This document shows positions 1-7,898 of a DNA stretch of 39,167 bases, in pieces (within the stretch, counting starts at the first letter, position 1; each line of letters begins with the position of its first letter). A model generated the notes under the pieces. That model made no database searches, had not been told where the DNA came from, and was given only the letters and a program-made list of their open reading frames with translations. Position numbers and translations under genes: made by a program. Source of the stretch: Streptomyces sp. (GTDB lineage Bacteria > Actinomycetota > Actinomycetes > Streptomycetales > Streptomycetaceae); the NCBI GenBank assembly GCA_013362785.1, contig JABFVM010000096.1, positions 1 to 39,167 on the forward strand, in the 5' to 3' direction.

Positions 1-135
1 CGGACAGGGTCAATGCGCGAAGCCGCACACCCGGGGCGGATCGCCTCATACCCGGCACAAAACCTGTCTCTTGAGGCCACGCGGGCCCCGGGGCGTCCCC
101 TGCGTGACGCTTCCGGGAGGGGCCGCGCCATTCAG

Positions 136-1033
136 GTGACGGAAGAGTACGACGAGGGAGCCGATCATCCAAGAGCCCGTATCGCCCGAGATCGCGTCCG
201 GCGCGTCGTCCCATGTCTCCGGCGCCACCGACGACTCCTTCGAACCCGAGGCCACCCGGCGTTCGGCCGATGTCGCGGAGAGTTCCCGCGCCAACCGGGG
301 CTGGTGGGACCGGAACGCGGACGAGTACCAGATCGAGCACGGCACCTTCCTCGGCGACGACCGTTTCGTCTGGGGTCCCGAGGGCCTGGACGAGGTGGAG
401 GCCGAACTGCTCGGCCCGCCGGAGGAGCTCAAGGGCAAGGACGTCCTGGAGATCGGCGCCGGCGCCGCGCAGTGCTCGCGCTGGCTGGCCGCGCAGGGGG
501 CCCGCCCGGTCGCCCTGGACCTCTCCCACCGCCAGCTCCAGCACGCGTTGCGCATCGGGAGCGCGTTCCCGCTGGTGTGCGCCGACGCGGGTGCCCTTCC
601 CTTCGCCGACGGCTCCTTCGACCTGGCGTGCTCGGCGTACGGCGCGCTGCCGTTCGTCGCCGACCCGGTGCTGGTGCTGAGCGAGGTGCGGCGGGTGCTG
701 CGGCCGGGCGGGCGTTTCGTCTTCTCGGTCACCCACCCGATCCGCTGGGCCTTCCCCGACGAACCGGGCCCGGAGGGCCTGTCCGTCGCCGCCTCCTATT
801 TCGACCGGACGCCGTACGTCGAGCAGTACATCGAGAACGGGGTGGGCCACGCCGTCTACGTCGAGCACCACCGCACGGTCGGCGACCGCGTCCGGGACAT
901 CGTGGCGGCGGGGTTCCGGCTGGTGGACCTGGTGGAGCCGGAGTGGCCGGTCTGGAACACCTCGGAGTGGGGCGGCTGGTCGCCGCTGCGCGGGAACCTG
1001 ATTCCGGGGACGGCGATCTTCGTCTGCGAGTGA
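136..1033 (+). CDS. Class I SAM-dependent methyltransferase, 5' end frameshifted
   Basis: Likely a small-molecule methyltransferase of the Methyltransf_11 type. The SAM-binding motif I reads VLEIGAGAAQCSRWL, followed by the acidic motif VALDLS and a post-motif region ending in VLRPGGRFVFSVTHP. The substrate cannot be inferred. The frame holding these motifs is open from 140 to 1033 but has no ATG or GTG before 395, and a start at 395 would delete a typical family N-terminus (WWDRNADEYQIEHG, FVWGPEGLDE). A GTG at 136, preceded by GGGAGGGG (115-122), opens VTEEYDE in another frame. Dropping one G from the GGG at 156-158 joins the two frames into one protein of about 298 aa. So either the gene carries a 1-nt insertion or the base is a sequencing error. 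hrpB follows 49 nt downstream on the same strand. Confidence 0.75.
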
Positions 1034-1040
1034 AGCGAGA

Positions 1041-1071
1041 TGGGGGCACCCCCGGCCGGAGGCTGGGGGAG
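1041..1071. repeat. Streptomyces high-copy intergenic repeat (GGGGGCACC...GCTGGGGGAG type)
   Basis: The stretch between the methyltransferase stop and the hrpB start begins TGGGGGCACC and ends GGCTGGGGGAG, with an imperfect inverted GGGG/CCCC arrangement around CCGGCCGG. I recognise it as a short element found many times between Streptomyces genes. Its last GGGGGAGAG also lies where the hrpB ribosome binding site would be, so the repeat may supply it. Confidence 0.55.
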
Positions 1072-1082
1072 AGACTGAGCGT

Positions 1083-3578
1083 GTGATCCGTTACGACGCC
1101 CTGGACGCGCTGCCCGTACGCGGCGCCCTGCCCGGTCTGTACGACGCTCTGGACGCGCACGGCACCGCGGTGCTGGTCGCGCCGCCCGGTACCGGCAAGA
1201 CGACGCTGGTGCCGTTGGCGCTGGCGGGGCTGCTCGGCGAGGGACCGGCCCGGCGGGTCGTGGTCGCCGAGCCGCGGCGGATCGCCGCCCGGGCCGCCGC
1301 GCGGCGGATGGCGTGGCTGCTGGGCGAGAAGGTCGGCGGGAGCGTCGGGTACACCGTGCGCGGCGAGCGGATCGTCGGGCCACACGCGCGCGTGGAGGTC
1401 GTCACGACCGGCGTGCTGCTGCAACGGCTGCAGCGCGACCAGGAGCTCGCGGGCGTGGACGCGGTGGTGCTCGACGAGTGCCACGAGCGGCATCTGGACG
1501 CGGACACGACCGCCGCGTTCCTGTGGGACGTACGGCAGACGCTGCGGCCGGAGCTGCGGCTGGTGGCCGCGTCGGCGACGACGGACGCGCAGGGCTGGGC
1601 GCGTCTGCTGGGCGACGCCCCGGTGGTGGCGGCGCAGGGCACCGCCCACCCGGTGGAGGTCGTGTGGGCGCCGCCGGCCCGCCCCGTACGGCCCCCGCAC
1701 GGCATGCGGGTCGACCCGGCGCTGCTGACGCATGTGGCGTCGGTGGTGCGGCGGGCGCTGGCCGAGCGGGCGGGGGACGTGCTGTGTTTCCTGCCGGGCG
1801 TCGGTGAGATCGCGCGGGTGGCCGGGCAGCTGGGGGATCTCGGGGACGTCGAGGTCTTGCAGGTGCACGGTCGGGCGCCCGCGGCTGCGCAGGACGCGGT
1901 GCTGGCGGGCGGGGAGCGGCGCCGGGTGGTGCTGGCGACGTCGGTGGCGGAGTCGTCGCTGACGGTTCCGGGAGTGCGGGTCGTCGTCGACTCCGGGCTG
2001 GCGCGGGAGCCTCGCGTCGACCACGCGCGCGGGCTGAGCGCGCTGGCGACGGTACGGGCCTCGCACGCGGCGGGGCGGCAGCGGGCCGGGCGTGCCGGGC
2101 GTGAGGCGCCGGGGGCCGTGTACCGCTGCTGGGCGGAGGCGGAGGACGCGCGGCTGCCGCGCTTCCCGTCGCCGGAGATCAAGGTCGCCGACCTGACGGC
2201 GTTCGCGTTGCAGGCGGCGTGCTGGGGCGACCCGGAGGCCACCGGCCTCGCGTTGCTGGACCCGCCGCCGGGCGGGGCGATGGCGGCGGCGCGGAGCGTA
2301 CTGACGGCCGTCGGGGCGGTGGACTCCACCGGCAGGGCCACGGAGCGGGGTCTGCGGCTGGCTCGGCTGGGGCTGCACCCTCGGCTGGGGCGGGCGCTGC
2401 TGGACGCGGGAGCCTCCGAGCGGGTCGCGGAGGTCGTGGCGCTGCTCAGCGAGGAGGCGCCCCGGGAGTACGGGGACGACCTCGCCGGTGCGCTGCGGGC
2501 GGCTCGGCGTGGGGGCGACGGGTACGCGGCGCGCTGGCGGGCGGAGGTGCGGCGGCTGCGGGCCGTCGCCGGGGAGGTCTCCCGGCCGCCGGTCCCCGCT
2601 CCCGGGGAGCACGGCCTGGTCGGGCTCGTCGCCGCGCTCGCCTTCCCCGAGCGCATCGCCAAGGCCGACGGCGGCTCCTACCTCATGGCCTCCGGCACGC
2701 GCGCCGAACTCCCCGACGGCTCCGCTCTGCGCGGCACCCGCTGGATCGCCGTGGCCGTCGCCGACCGGCCCGTCGGCAAGGGGCACGCGCGTGTGCAGCT
2801 GGCCGCCGCGGTGGACGAGGACATCGCCCTGTCGGCGGCGCCGTCACTGCACTCCGACACCGAGGAGGTCCACTGGGCCGACGGCGACGTCGTGGCCCGG
2901 CGGGTCGAGCGGCTGGGGGCGATCGAGCTGGCGGCGCGGCCGCTCAAGGACGCCGACCCCGCACTCGTACGCGATGCGCTTCTCGAAGGGCTGCGGCAGG
3001 ACGGGCTCGGCCTGTTGCGCTGGTCCCCCGATGCCGAGGTCCTGCGGCAGCGGCTCGCCTTCCTGTATCTGCACCTCGGGGCGCCCTGGCCCGATGTCGG
3101 CGACGACGCGCTCCACGCGCGCGTGGACGAATGGCTGGAGCCCGAGTTGAGCCGGGCACGGCGGCGGGCGGACCTCGGGCGGATCGATGCCGGGGCGGCG
3201 CTCGGCCGGCTGCTGCCGTGGGCCTCGGGGGACGCCGGGCGGCTGGACGAGCTCGCGCCGGAGCGGATCACCGTACCGAGTGGGTCCAGAATCCGGATCG
3301 ACTACGGCAACCCTGAGCAGCCGGTCCTTGCCGTGAAGTTGCAGGAGATGTTCGGGCTGCACGAGTCGCCGTCGGTCGCAGGGGTGCCGCTCCTCGTCCA
3401 TCTGCTCTCCCCCGCCGGGCGCCCGGCGGCCGTCACCGCCGACCTCGCCTCCTTCTGGAAGGACGGCTACAACGGCGTACGGGCGGAGCTGCGCGGCCGT
3501 TATCCCAGGCATCCGTGGCCCGAGGACCCCGCGACCGCCGAGCCGACCCGGCACACCAACGCCCGGCTCAGGCGGTGA
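1083..3578 (+). CDS. hrpB: ATP-dependent RNA helicase HrpB
   Basis: DEAH/DExH superfamily 2 helicase of the HrpB family, 831 aa, the usual family length. Visible motifs in order: Walker A GTGKT at residues 36-40, the DEAH-box variant DECH at 132-135, motif III SAT at 165-167, and motif VI QRAGRAGR at 334-341. The long remainder contains the helicase-associated domain and the HrpB-specific C-terminal domain. The family hydrolyses ATP to remodel RNA; its cellular role is poorly defined. GTG at 1083 is chosen because the family N-terminus (the region before APPGTGKTT) begins there and GGGGGAGAG lies about 10 nt upstream. The 3' end overlaps the convergent DUF3068 gene by 11 bp (3568-3578). Confidence 0.93.
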   Translation: MIRYDALDALPVRGALPGLYDALDAHGTAVLVAPPGTGKTTLVPLALAGLLGEGPARRVVVAEPRRIAARAAARRMAWLLGEKVGGSVGYTVRGERIVGPHARVEVVTTGVLLQRLQRDQELAGVDAVVLDECHERHLDADTTAAFLWDVRQTLRPELRLVAASATTDAQGWARLLGDAPVVAAQGTAHPVEVVWAPPARPVRPPHGMRVDPALLTHVASVVRRALAERAGDVLCFLPGVGEIARVAGQLGDLGDVEVLQVHGRAPAAAQDAVLAGGERRRVVLATSVAESSLTVPGVRVVVDSGLAREPRVDHARGLSALATVRASHAAGRQRAGRAGREAPGAVYRCWAEAEDARLPRFPSPEIKVADLTAFALQAACWGDPEATGLALLDPPPGGAMAAARSVLTAVGAVDSTGRATERGLRLARLGLHPRLGRALLDAGASERVAEVVALLSEEAPREYGDDLAGALRAARRGGDGYAARWRAEVRRLRAVAGEVSRPPVPAPGEHGLVGLVAALAFPERIAKADGGSYLMASGTRAELPDGSALRGTRWIAVAVADRPVGKGHARVQLAAAVDEDIALSAAPSLHSDTEEVHWADGDVVARRVERLGAIELAARPLKDADPALVRDALLEGLRQDGLGLLRWSPDAEVLRQRLAFLYLHLGAPWPDVGDDALHARVDEWLEPELSRARRRADLGRIDAGAALGRLLPWASGDAGRLDELAPERITVPSGSRIRIDYGNPEQPVLAVKLQEMFGLHESPSVAGVPLLVHLLSPAGRPAAVTADLASFWKDGYNGVRAELRGRYPRHPWPEDPATAEPTRHTNARLRR

Positions 3579-4560
3579 CCGGTTCCGGTTCGGTGTCCTG
3601 GGCGGGACTGGGGTCGCCCGGGCGGCGGCCGCGTGCCTCCAGGTAGAGGGAGAGGGACAGGAGCAGCAGTCCCAGGACCAGGAAGCCCCAGGGGAGATAC
3701 GACGTCATCAGCAGGACCAGGGTGCGGTTGGACTTGACCAGGTCGACGGTGTGGTCGATGTAGTCCTCGCGCATCTTCACGTGGCCGGCGAACGCCGTCA
3801 CCTTGTCGCGGTCGCCGAGGAGGGTGCCGCCGCGCAGTTCCTCCTTGTGGATCTCCTCGCCGTAGACGGGGGCGCCGGTGAGGGGTTCGACCCAGAACTT
3901 GCGGACGGTCGAGTACCAGCGGGTGGTGCCGGTCTTGGCGACCGACTCCGGGGTGATGCCCTTGACCGGCATCGTCTTGGGGAACCTCACCTTGGTCCAC
4001 GGGATGGTCTGCTCGAAGTAGTAGACCTCGACGCCGCGGAAGTCCTGCGTGCCCTTGTAGTGGATGGGCGCGCTGGTGCGGGTCTGGGCGTCGAAGTACT
4101 CGTAGTCCCGTTTCTCGGTGAGGAAGGGCCACTTGAACTCGATGCCCTCCCGTTTCACGGGGTCGCCGTCGACCGACTCGCCGGTGGCGTGGACGGGTTC
4201 CTGGGAGTGGGCGTCGAAGATGTAGCGCTCGGGGATCCTGGAGACCATCTTGCCGTCGGGGCCGACGACGTAGGACAGGCCGTCCCAGACGACCACGTCC
4301 CTGCCCGCGGTCCTCTCGATCTTCTCGGAGGCTTCGACGTTGCCCTTCAGGGTCTGCACGATGGTGACCTCGGGGACCTTGCGGGCCTGCATCGTGCCGT
4401 AGTCGAGGAGGGTGGCGTCCTTCGCCTCCAGGACCATGTCCTGGTACTGACCGGCCGGGATCTTGGCCAGGCGCGGGAAGGCGTACCAGCGCAGCAGTGG
4501 GGACAGGGCCGCGAAGAACACGGCGAGGGCGAGCAGGATCAGACTGGCCTTGCGGCGCAT
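3568..4560 (-). CDS. DUF3068 domain-containing membrane protein
   Basis: A 330-aa protein of the actinobacterial DUF3068 family. The N-terminal hydrophobic segment (about residues 5-27, following MRRKAS) acts as a signal anchor. A long extracytoplasmic beta-rich region follows, then a second membrane helix near residues 285-310 and a basic, proline-rich cytoplasmic tail. This two-helix layout with a large external loop fits the family. Its function is unknown; I know of links to cell-envelope proteins in mycolic-acid bacteria, but nothing specific can be claimed here. The start is ATG at 4560 behind GGGAGGGAGG. It lies 25 nt downstream of the small SPW_0924-like gene on the same strand, so the two are probably one transcript. 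Confidence 0.88.
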   Translation of the reverse strand: MRRKASLILLALAVFFAALSPLLRWYAFPRLAKIPAGQYQDMVLEAKDATLLDYGTMQARKVPEVTIVQTLKGNVEASEKIERTAGRDVVVWDGLSYVVGPDGKMVSRIPERYIFDAHSQEPVHATGESVDGDPVKREGIEFKWPFLTEKRDYEYFDAQTRTSAPIHYKGTQDFRGVEVYYFEQTIPWTKVRFPKTMPVKGITPESVAKTGTTRWYSTVRKFWVEPLTGAPVYGEEIHKEELRGGTLLGDRDKVTAFAGHVKMREDYIDHTVDLVKSNRTLVLLMTSYLPWGFLVLGLLLLSLSLYLEARGRRPGDPSPAQDTEPEPVTA

Positions 4561-4585
4561 CTCGGCCTCCCTCCCGGACGGGCGG

Positions 4586-4720
4586 TTACGGATGTGCGGG
4601 CACGGTCGTCAGCAGCGGCTTCGGGGATGTCTCGCCCGCCGGTGAGCCCATCGCGGTGAGCGTGAGGACCAGGGCGAGCGCGACGGCGAGACCGGTCGCG
4701 GCGGCGATCAGGGCGCGCAT
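4586..4720 (-). CDS. SPW_0924 family small membrane protein (44 aa)
   Basis: A small gene encoding 44 residues that begins MRALIAAATGLAVALALVL, continues through one hydrophobic helix and ends TTVPAHP. It matches my memory of the short Streptomyces family named SPW_0924. Start ATG at 4720 has a strong GGGAGG site 5 nt upstream. The peptide is one N-terminal membrane helix or signal sequence plus a short polar tail of about 20 residues; no enzymatic motif is possible at this size. Its position directly ahead of the DUF3068 gene suggests joint expression and perhaps a joint envelope role, which is inference. Confidence 0.8.
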   Translation of the reverse strand: MRALIAAATGLAVALALVLTLTAMGSPAGETSPKPLLTTVPAHP

Positions 4721-4840
4721 ACGGGCCTCCCGGAACCCCGGAGCGGTTGAATCTGAGTGCGTCGTTGAATCTGATACGTCGTCAGGTCTGGCACCGTAGC
4801 AATGCGCGGGCGAGATGAGAACACGTTGCGCACACAGACA

Positions 4841-4877
4841 AAGGGCGCCCCGTCCGCCGTGGCGGAGGAGCGCCCTT
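4841..4877 (-). terminator. Hairpin terminator downstream of the lytic transglycosylase gene
   Basis: AAGGGCGC (4841-4848) pairs with GCGCCCTT (4870-4877), and an inner stem TCCGC (4853-4857) pairs with GCGGA (4862-4866). On the minus strand the hairpin starts 18 nt past the stop codon at 4895 and is followed by CCCTTTGTCTGTG, a partly T-rich tail. Confidence 0.7.
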
Positions 4878-4894
4878 CACCGGATCCCGTGGGG

Positions 4895-6628
4895 CTACGC
4901 GCTCGGACTCGCCGAGGCCGACTCGGACGGGGTCGGGGTGGGTGTCGTCTCGGCCGCCGCCACCTTCAGCTCGACGGTCAGGGTCGCGCCGCCCGCGGTG
5001 TTGATGCGGAGCAGGAAGGTGCCGGTGGTGTCGTCGGCGTACAGCTTGGGCAGCTTGAGCAGGCCCTTCGCGTCCGTCGTCAGGCCGGTCAGGGTGCGCA
5101 CGGGCTTGCCGTCGGCGTCCTTGAAGTAGGGGCCCTTGTCGTTCTCGGCCGGGTCGTCCGCCGACTTGATGAGGGTGGCGGTGGCCGCGACCTTGTCCGC
5201 GACGGCGCCCTTGTAGGTCGCCTTCACCTCGACCTGGTCGGCGAACTCGCCGCCCGGGGTGCAGGTCAGCGCGGTGTCGCCGGTGCGGGCCAGGGTGTCG
5301 GCGGCGCGCTCGGTGACGGTGGCCGTGTAGTCCAGGCCGGGGACCGAACGGCCGACGACGGTGGCCCGGACGACGAACGTGCCGGTGTCCTCGCCCGCCT
5401 TGAGCGCGGGCGCGATCGCCTCGCCGGCGCTGTTGGTGACCACGGCGGCGTACTTCTCGCCCGTGCTGAACGTGGCGTCGGTCCTGCCGACGATGGTGAA
5501 GCGGACCCGGACCTTCGCGACGCCCTTGCCGGCCTCGGTCTCGGCGCGGGCGCTGATCTTCTCGGTGAAGGTGTGGCCGGCCATCGCGGTGAGCTTGGCG
5601 GTGTCCGCGTCCTCCAGGTGGTCCACCGTGTCGGTGGGGGTGGGAGGCGTGGTGCTGGGCGGGGTCGGGCCCGGCGGGGTCGGCTTGGGGCTCGTGGAGC
5701 CGCCGCCCGGCTTGGGGCTGCTCGGCGCCGTCGGCTTCGTCGGCGCCGTGGGCGTGGTCGGCGTGCCGGGCGGCGTCGGGGTGGGGCTCGCGCCCGCGGA
5801 GTCGTCGCTGCGGTCCGACGGAAGGGTGCCGGTGCCGTCCGGGATCTCGTGGGTGCCCTTGCGGTAGTACTCCAGCCACGTCAGGACGAGGTTGAGGTAG
5901 TCCTGCGAGTTGTTGTAGCTGAGGATCGCGCGGTCGAGGTCGCGCTGGGTGGACAGGTCCCAGCCGTTGCGGCACAGGTAGTGGGCGGCGGCGAGCGCGG
6001 CGTCGTAGATGTTGTTGGGGTTGCTCTCGCCGTCGCCGTTGCCGTCGCGGCCGGCCCACTTCCAGGTGGAGGGGATGAACTGCATGGGGCCGACGGCACG
6101 GTCGTAGGTGCTGTCCCCGTCGTAGGCGCCGCCGTCGGTGTCGCTGATGCTCGCGAAGCCGTTGCCGTTGAGCTGCGGGCCGAGGATCGGGGAGAGCGTG
6201 TCGCCGTTCGCGTCGACCCGGCCGCCGCGGGCCTGGCCGGACTCGACCTTGCCGATGGCGGCGAGGAGTTGCCAGGGCAGGTTGCAGCCGGGCTTGGCCT
6301 CCTTGAGCGCGGTCTCGGCCTTCTTGTAGGCGTCCAGGACGGTCGCGGGGATGCCGGCCTCGCCGGCGCCCGGCGTGACCGGGGTGCCGGCGGAGGGGGC
6401 GGGGCTGGGGCTGTTGAGCGGCGGCAGGTCCGTGTAGTAGGGCGAGTTGCCGGTGGCGCTGTCCTCGGCCGGCGCGTCCCACGAGGGCTGGGTTCCGTTG
6501 GTGACTCTTCTGCCGGCGTCGTCGGTCGTCACTCCCGGAGCCTGGGACGCGGCCAGTGCCGCGACCACGACCGCCGCGACGGTGGTGTTCACCGCGCCCT
6601 TGCGGAGCCTGCCGAATTGCGCCGCCAT
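4895..6628 (-). CDS. Secreted lytic murein transglycosylase with C-terminal Pro/Thr linker and beta domain
   Basis: A cell-wall hydrolase that should cleave the MurNAc-GlcNAc bond of peptidoglycan outside the membrane. Residues 1-30 form a signal or anchor segment (basic MAAQFGRLRKG then Ala/Val-rich). Residues 95-265 hold the SLT/MltB-like domain, with the probable catalytic Glu129 in IGKVESG and the signature GPMQFIPSTWKWAG. Cysteines at about 115 and 219 could form a disulfide. Residues 265-345 are a Pro/Thr/Ser linker. The last 220 residues form a beta-sandwich-like region of Val/Thr-rich strands with no motif I can name. ATG at 6628 is preferred over the upstream frame extension to 6787 because it has GGGAGGGG upstream and begins the signal sequence directly. 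Length is 577 aa, longer than simple SLT proteins because of the C-terminal region. Confidence 0.85.
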   Translation of the reverse strand: MAAQFGRLRKGAVNTTVAAVVVAALAASQAPGVTTDDAGRRVTNGTQPSWDAPAEDSATGNSPYYTDLPPLNSPSPAPSAGTPVTPGAGEAGIPATVLDAYKKAETALKEAKPGCNLPWQLLAAIGKVESGQARGGRVDANGDTLSPILGPQLNGNGFASISDTDGGAYDGDSTYDRAVGPMQFIPSTWKWAGRDGNGDGESNPNNIYDAALAAAHYLCRNGWDLSTQRDLDRAILSYNNSQDYLNLVLTWLEYYRKGTHEIPDGTGTLPSDRSDDSAGASPTPTPPGTPTTPTAPTKPTAPSSPKPGGGSTSPKPTPPGPTPPSTTPPTPTDTVDHLEDADTAKLTAMAGHTFTEKISARAETEAGKGVAKVRVRFTIVGRTDATFSTGEKYAAVVTNSAGEAIAPALKAGEDTGTFVVRATVVGRSVPGLDYTATVTERAADTLARTGDTALTCTPGGEFADQVEVKATYKGAVADKVAATATLIKSADDPAENDKGPYFKDADGKPVRTLTGLTTDAKGLLKLPKLYADDTTGTFLLRINTAGGATLTVELKVAAAETTPTPTPSESASASPSA

Positions 6629-6965
6629 GAAATGGACCCCTCCCGTGGACGCCCGAGCGCCCGCCTCTGTCTGCCGGGCTCGCCGTGTCGTGCTCGCCCC
6701 TGTAGTGACGATCGACCCGCCGCGACAGTTGCCCTCGCGGCAAGCTTTCCGTCGCTGTTCATCTGTTGGGTCGTGTTCTCCCGGCACCGTGACCCAGGCG
6801 ACCCTACGACAACTTCCTTTGCAGGGGCACCCGTTGGTGCCCGATTTTTACCGGTTGGCCATGTACGCTCCGCCGGTCGGATACCCCTCCCTGAGGTCCC
6901 GCATACTGGCTTCCCCGACGCCCCGGGCCGACAGGTCCCACCAACACCGCACATGAGGAGCCCCG
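6629..6965. other. Divergent intergenic region (337 bp)
   Basis: This region separates the minus-strand transglycosylase from the plus-strand DUF4184 gene, so it must hold both promoters. I could not name convincing -35/-10 pairs. It contains a hairpin followed by a T-run (separate entry) and is AT-richer than its neighbours around 6805-6865. The ribosome binding sites at each edge (GGGAGGGG on the minus side, TGAGGAG on the plus side) are clear. No coding frame is convincing. Confidence 0.5.
6825..6849 (+). terminator. Terminator-like hairpin with T-run in the divergent promoter region
   Basis: GGGCACC (6825-6831), loop CGTT, GGTGCCC (6836-6842), followed directly by GATTTTTA. This has the shape of an intrinsic terminator reading on the plus strand. 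No plus-strand gene lies upstream, so it could end a short leader or small RNA ahead of the DUF4184 gene, or stop read-through from elsewhere. T-runs are rare in this genome, which makes the match less likely to be chance. Confidence 0.4.
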
Positions 6966-7898
6966 TTGCCGTTCACGCTCAGCCACGCGGCGGCCGTACT
7001 GCCCGCCGTACGCACCGACGGAACCGGCCGGGGCAGACTCGTACCGGCCGTGCTGGTGGCGGGGTCCTTTGCTCCCGACATGACCTATTACGCGGCGAGT
7101 GTCCTGTCCGGGGCGATGGAATTCGGCGATGTCACGCACTCGTTCGCCGGCGTGTTCACGGTCGATGTGGTGATCGCCTGGGCGCTGGTGGGCCTGTGGC
7201 TCCTGCTGCGCGAACCACTGGTGGCGCTGCTGCCGGTGCGGCGACAGGCGCGGGTGGCCACACTGCTGCGCTGCGGGGCGCCACGCGCGCGTGTACGGCC
7301 GTCGCTCGTGCTGCGCTGGTACGTCTCGGCCGCGCTCGGCGCGCTGACGCATGTCGTGTGGGACGCGTTCACGCATCTCGACCGCTGGGGGATGCGGCTG
7401 TTTCCCGTCCTGGGCGAGGAGATCGCGGGGTCGCCGCTGTACTGGTATCTGCAGTACGGCGGTTCGGCCGTCGCCGCGATTGTCATCGCCGCGTTCGTGG
7501 CCGTGGCGCTACGGCGGAGTCGCGCGGCCGCGCCGGTCGGGGTTCCGGTCCTCTCGGTACGGGACCGGTGGTGCGCCGCCGCTGTGATCGGCGGGCCGGC
7601 CGTGGTGGCGGCGGTGCAGCGGGCCTCGCGGTGGTGGGACTACTGGGGGTCGACCGCGAAGTACTGGGAGCTGATTCCGACGCTGTGCTTCGGGGCGGGC
7701 GCGGGGCTCGTGCTCGGGCTGCTGCTGTACGCCGTGGGGGTCAGGGTGTGGCGTCCGGTGCGGGGCCCTGGTGGTGGGGGTGCGGATACGGATGCGGGTG
7801 CGAATGCGGGCTCCGGCTCTGGCTCGGGCTCTGGCTCTGGCTCTGGCTCGCGTTCGGGTGAGGCCGGTCGGGAGGCGAGCCGGCCTGGGGCTCGGTGA
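6966..7898 (+). CDS. DUF4184 family membrane protein
   Basis: A 310-aa integral membrane protein starting MPFTLSHAAAVLP, the hallmark N-terminus of DUF4184. Conserved polar motifs follow: GSFAPDMTYY, DVTHSF and LGALTHVVWDAFTHLDRWG. The His and Asp residues of these motifs resemble membrane-embedded metal-dependent hydrolases of the YdjM/LexA-regulated type, but no activity is established. About six hydrophobic helices are visible. The start is TTG at 6966, supported by TGAGGAG 6 nt upstream and by the family N-terminus. The C-terminal 50 residues are Gly/Ser/Ala-rich, including seven GS dipeptides, and overlap the opposing gene by 158 bp. Confidence 0.85.
   Translation: MPFTLSHAAAVLPAVRTDGTGRGRLVPAVLVAGSFAPDMTYYAASVLSGAMEFGDVTHSFAGVFTVDVVIAWALVGLWLLLREPLVALLPVRRQARVATLLRCGAPRARVRPSLVLRWYVSAALGALTHVVWDAFTHLDRWGMRLFPVLGEEIAGSPLYWYLQYGGSAVAAIVIAAFVAVALRRSRAAAPVGVPVLSVRDRWCAAAVIGGPAVVAAVQRASRWWDYWGSTAKYWELIPTLCFGAGAGLVLGLLLYAVGVRVWRPVRGPGGGGADTDAGANAGSGSGSGSGSGSGSRSGEAGREASRPGAR

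Noticed and set aside
6628..6787. Start of the transglycosylase at 6787
   Set aside because: The extra 53 residues are polar and would bury the signal sequence; ATG at 6628 has a strong ribosome site.
6629..6965. Possible c-di-AMP (ydaO) riboswitch ahead of the cell-wall hydrolase
   Set aside because: I looked for the conserved ydaO blocks on the minus strand and did not find them; only a simple plus-strand hairpin is present.
4802..7861. A 1019-codon open frame on the plus strand
   Set aside because: It runs antisense to the transglycosylase and across the intergenic region with no signal or family motif.
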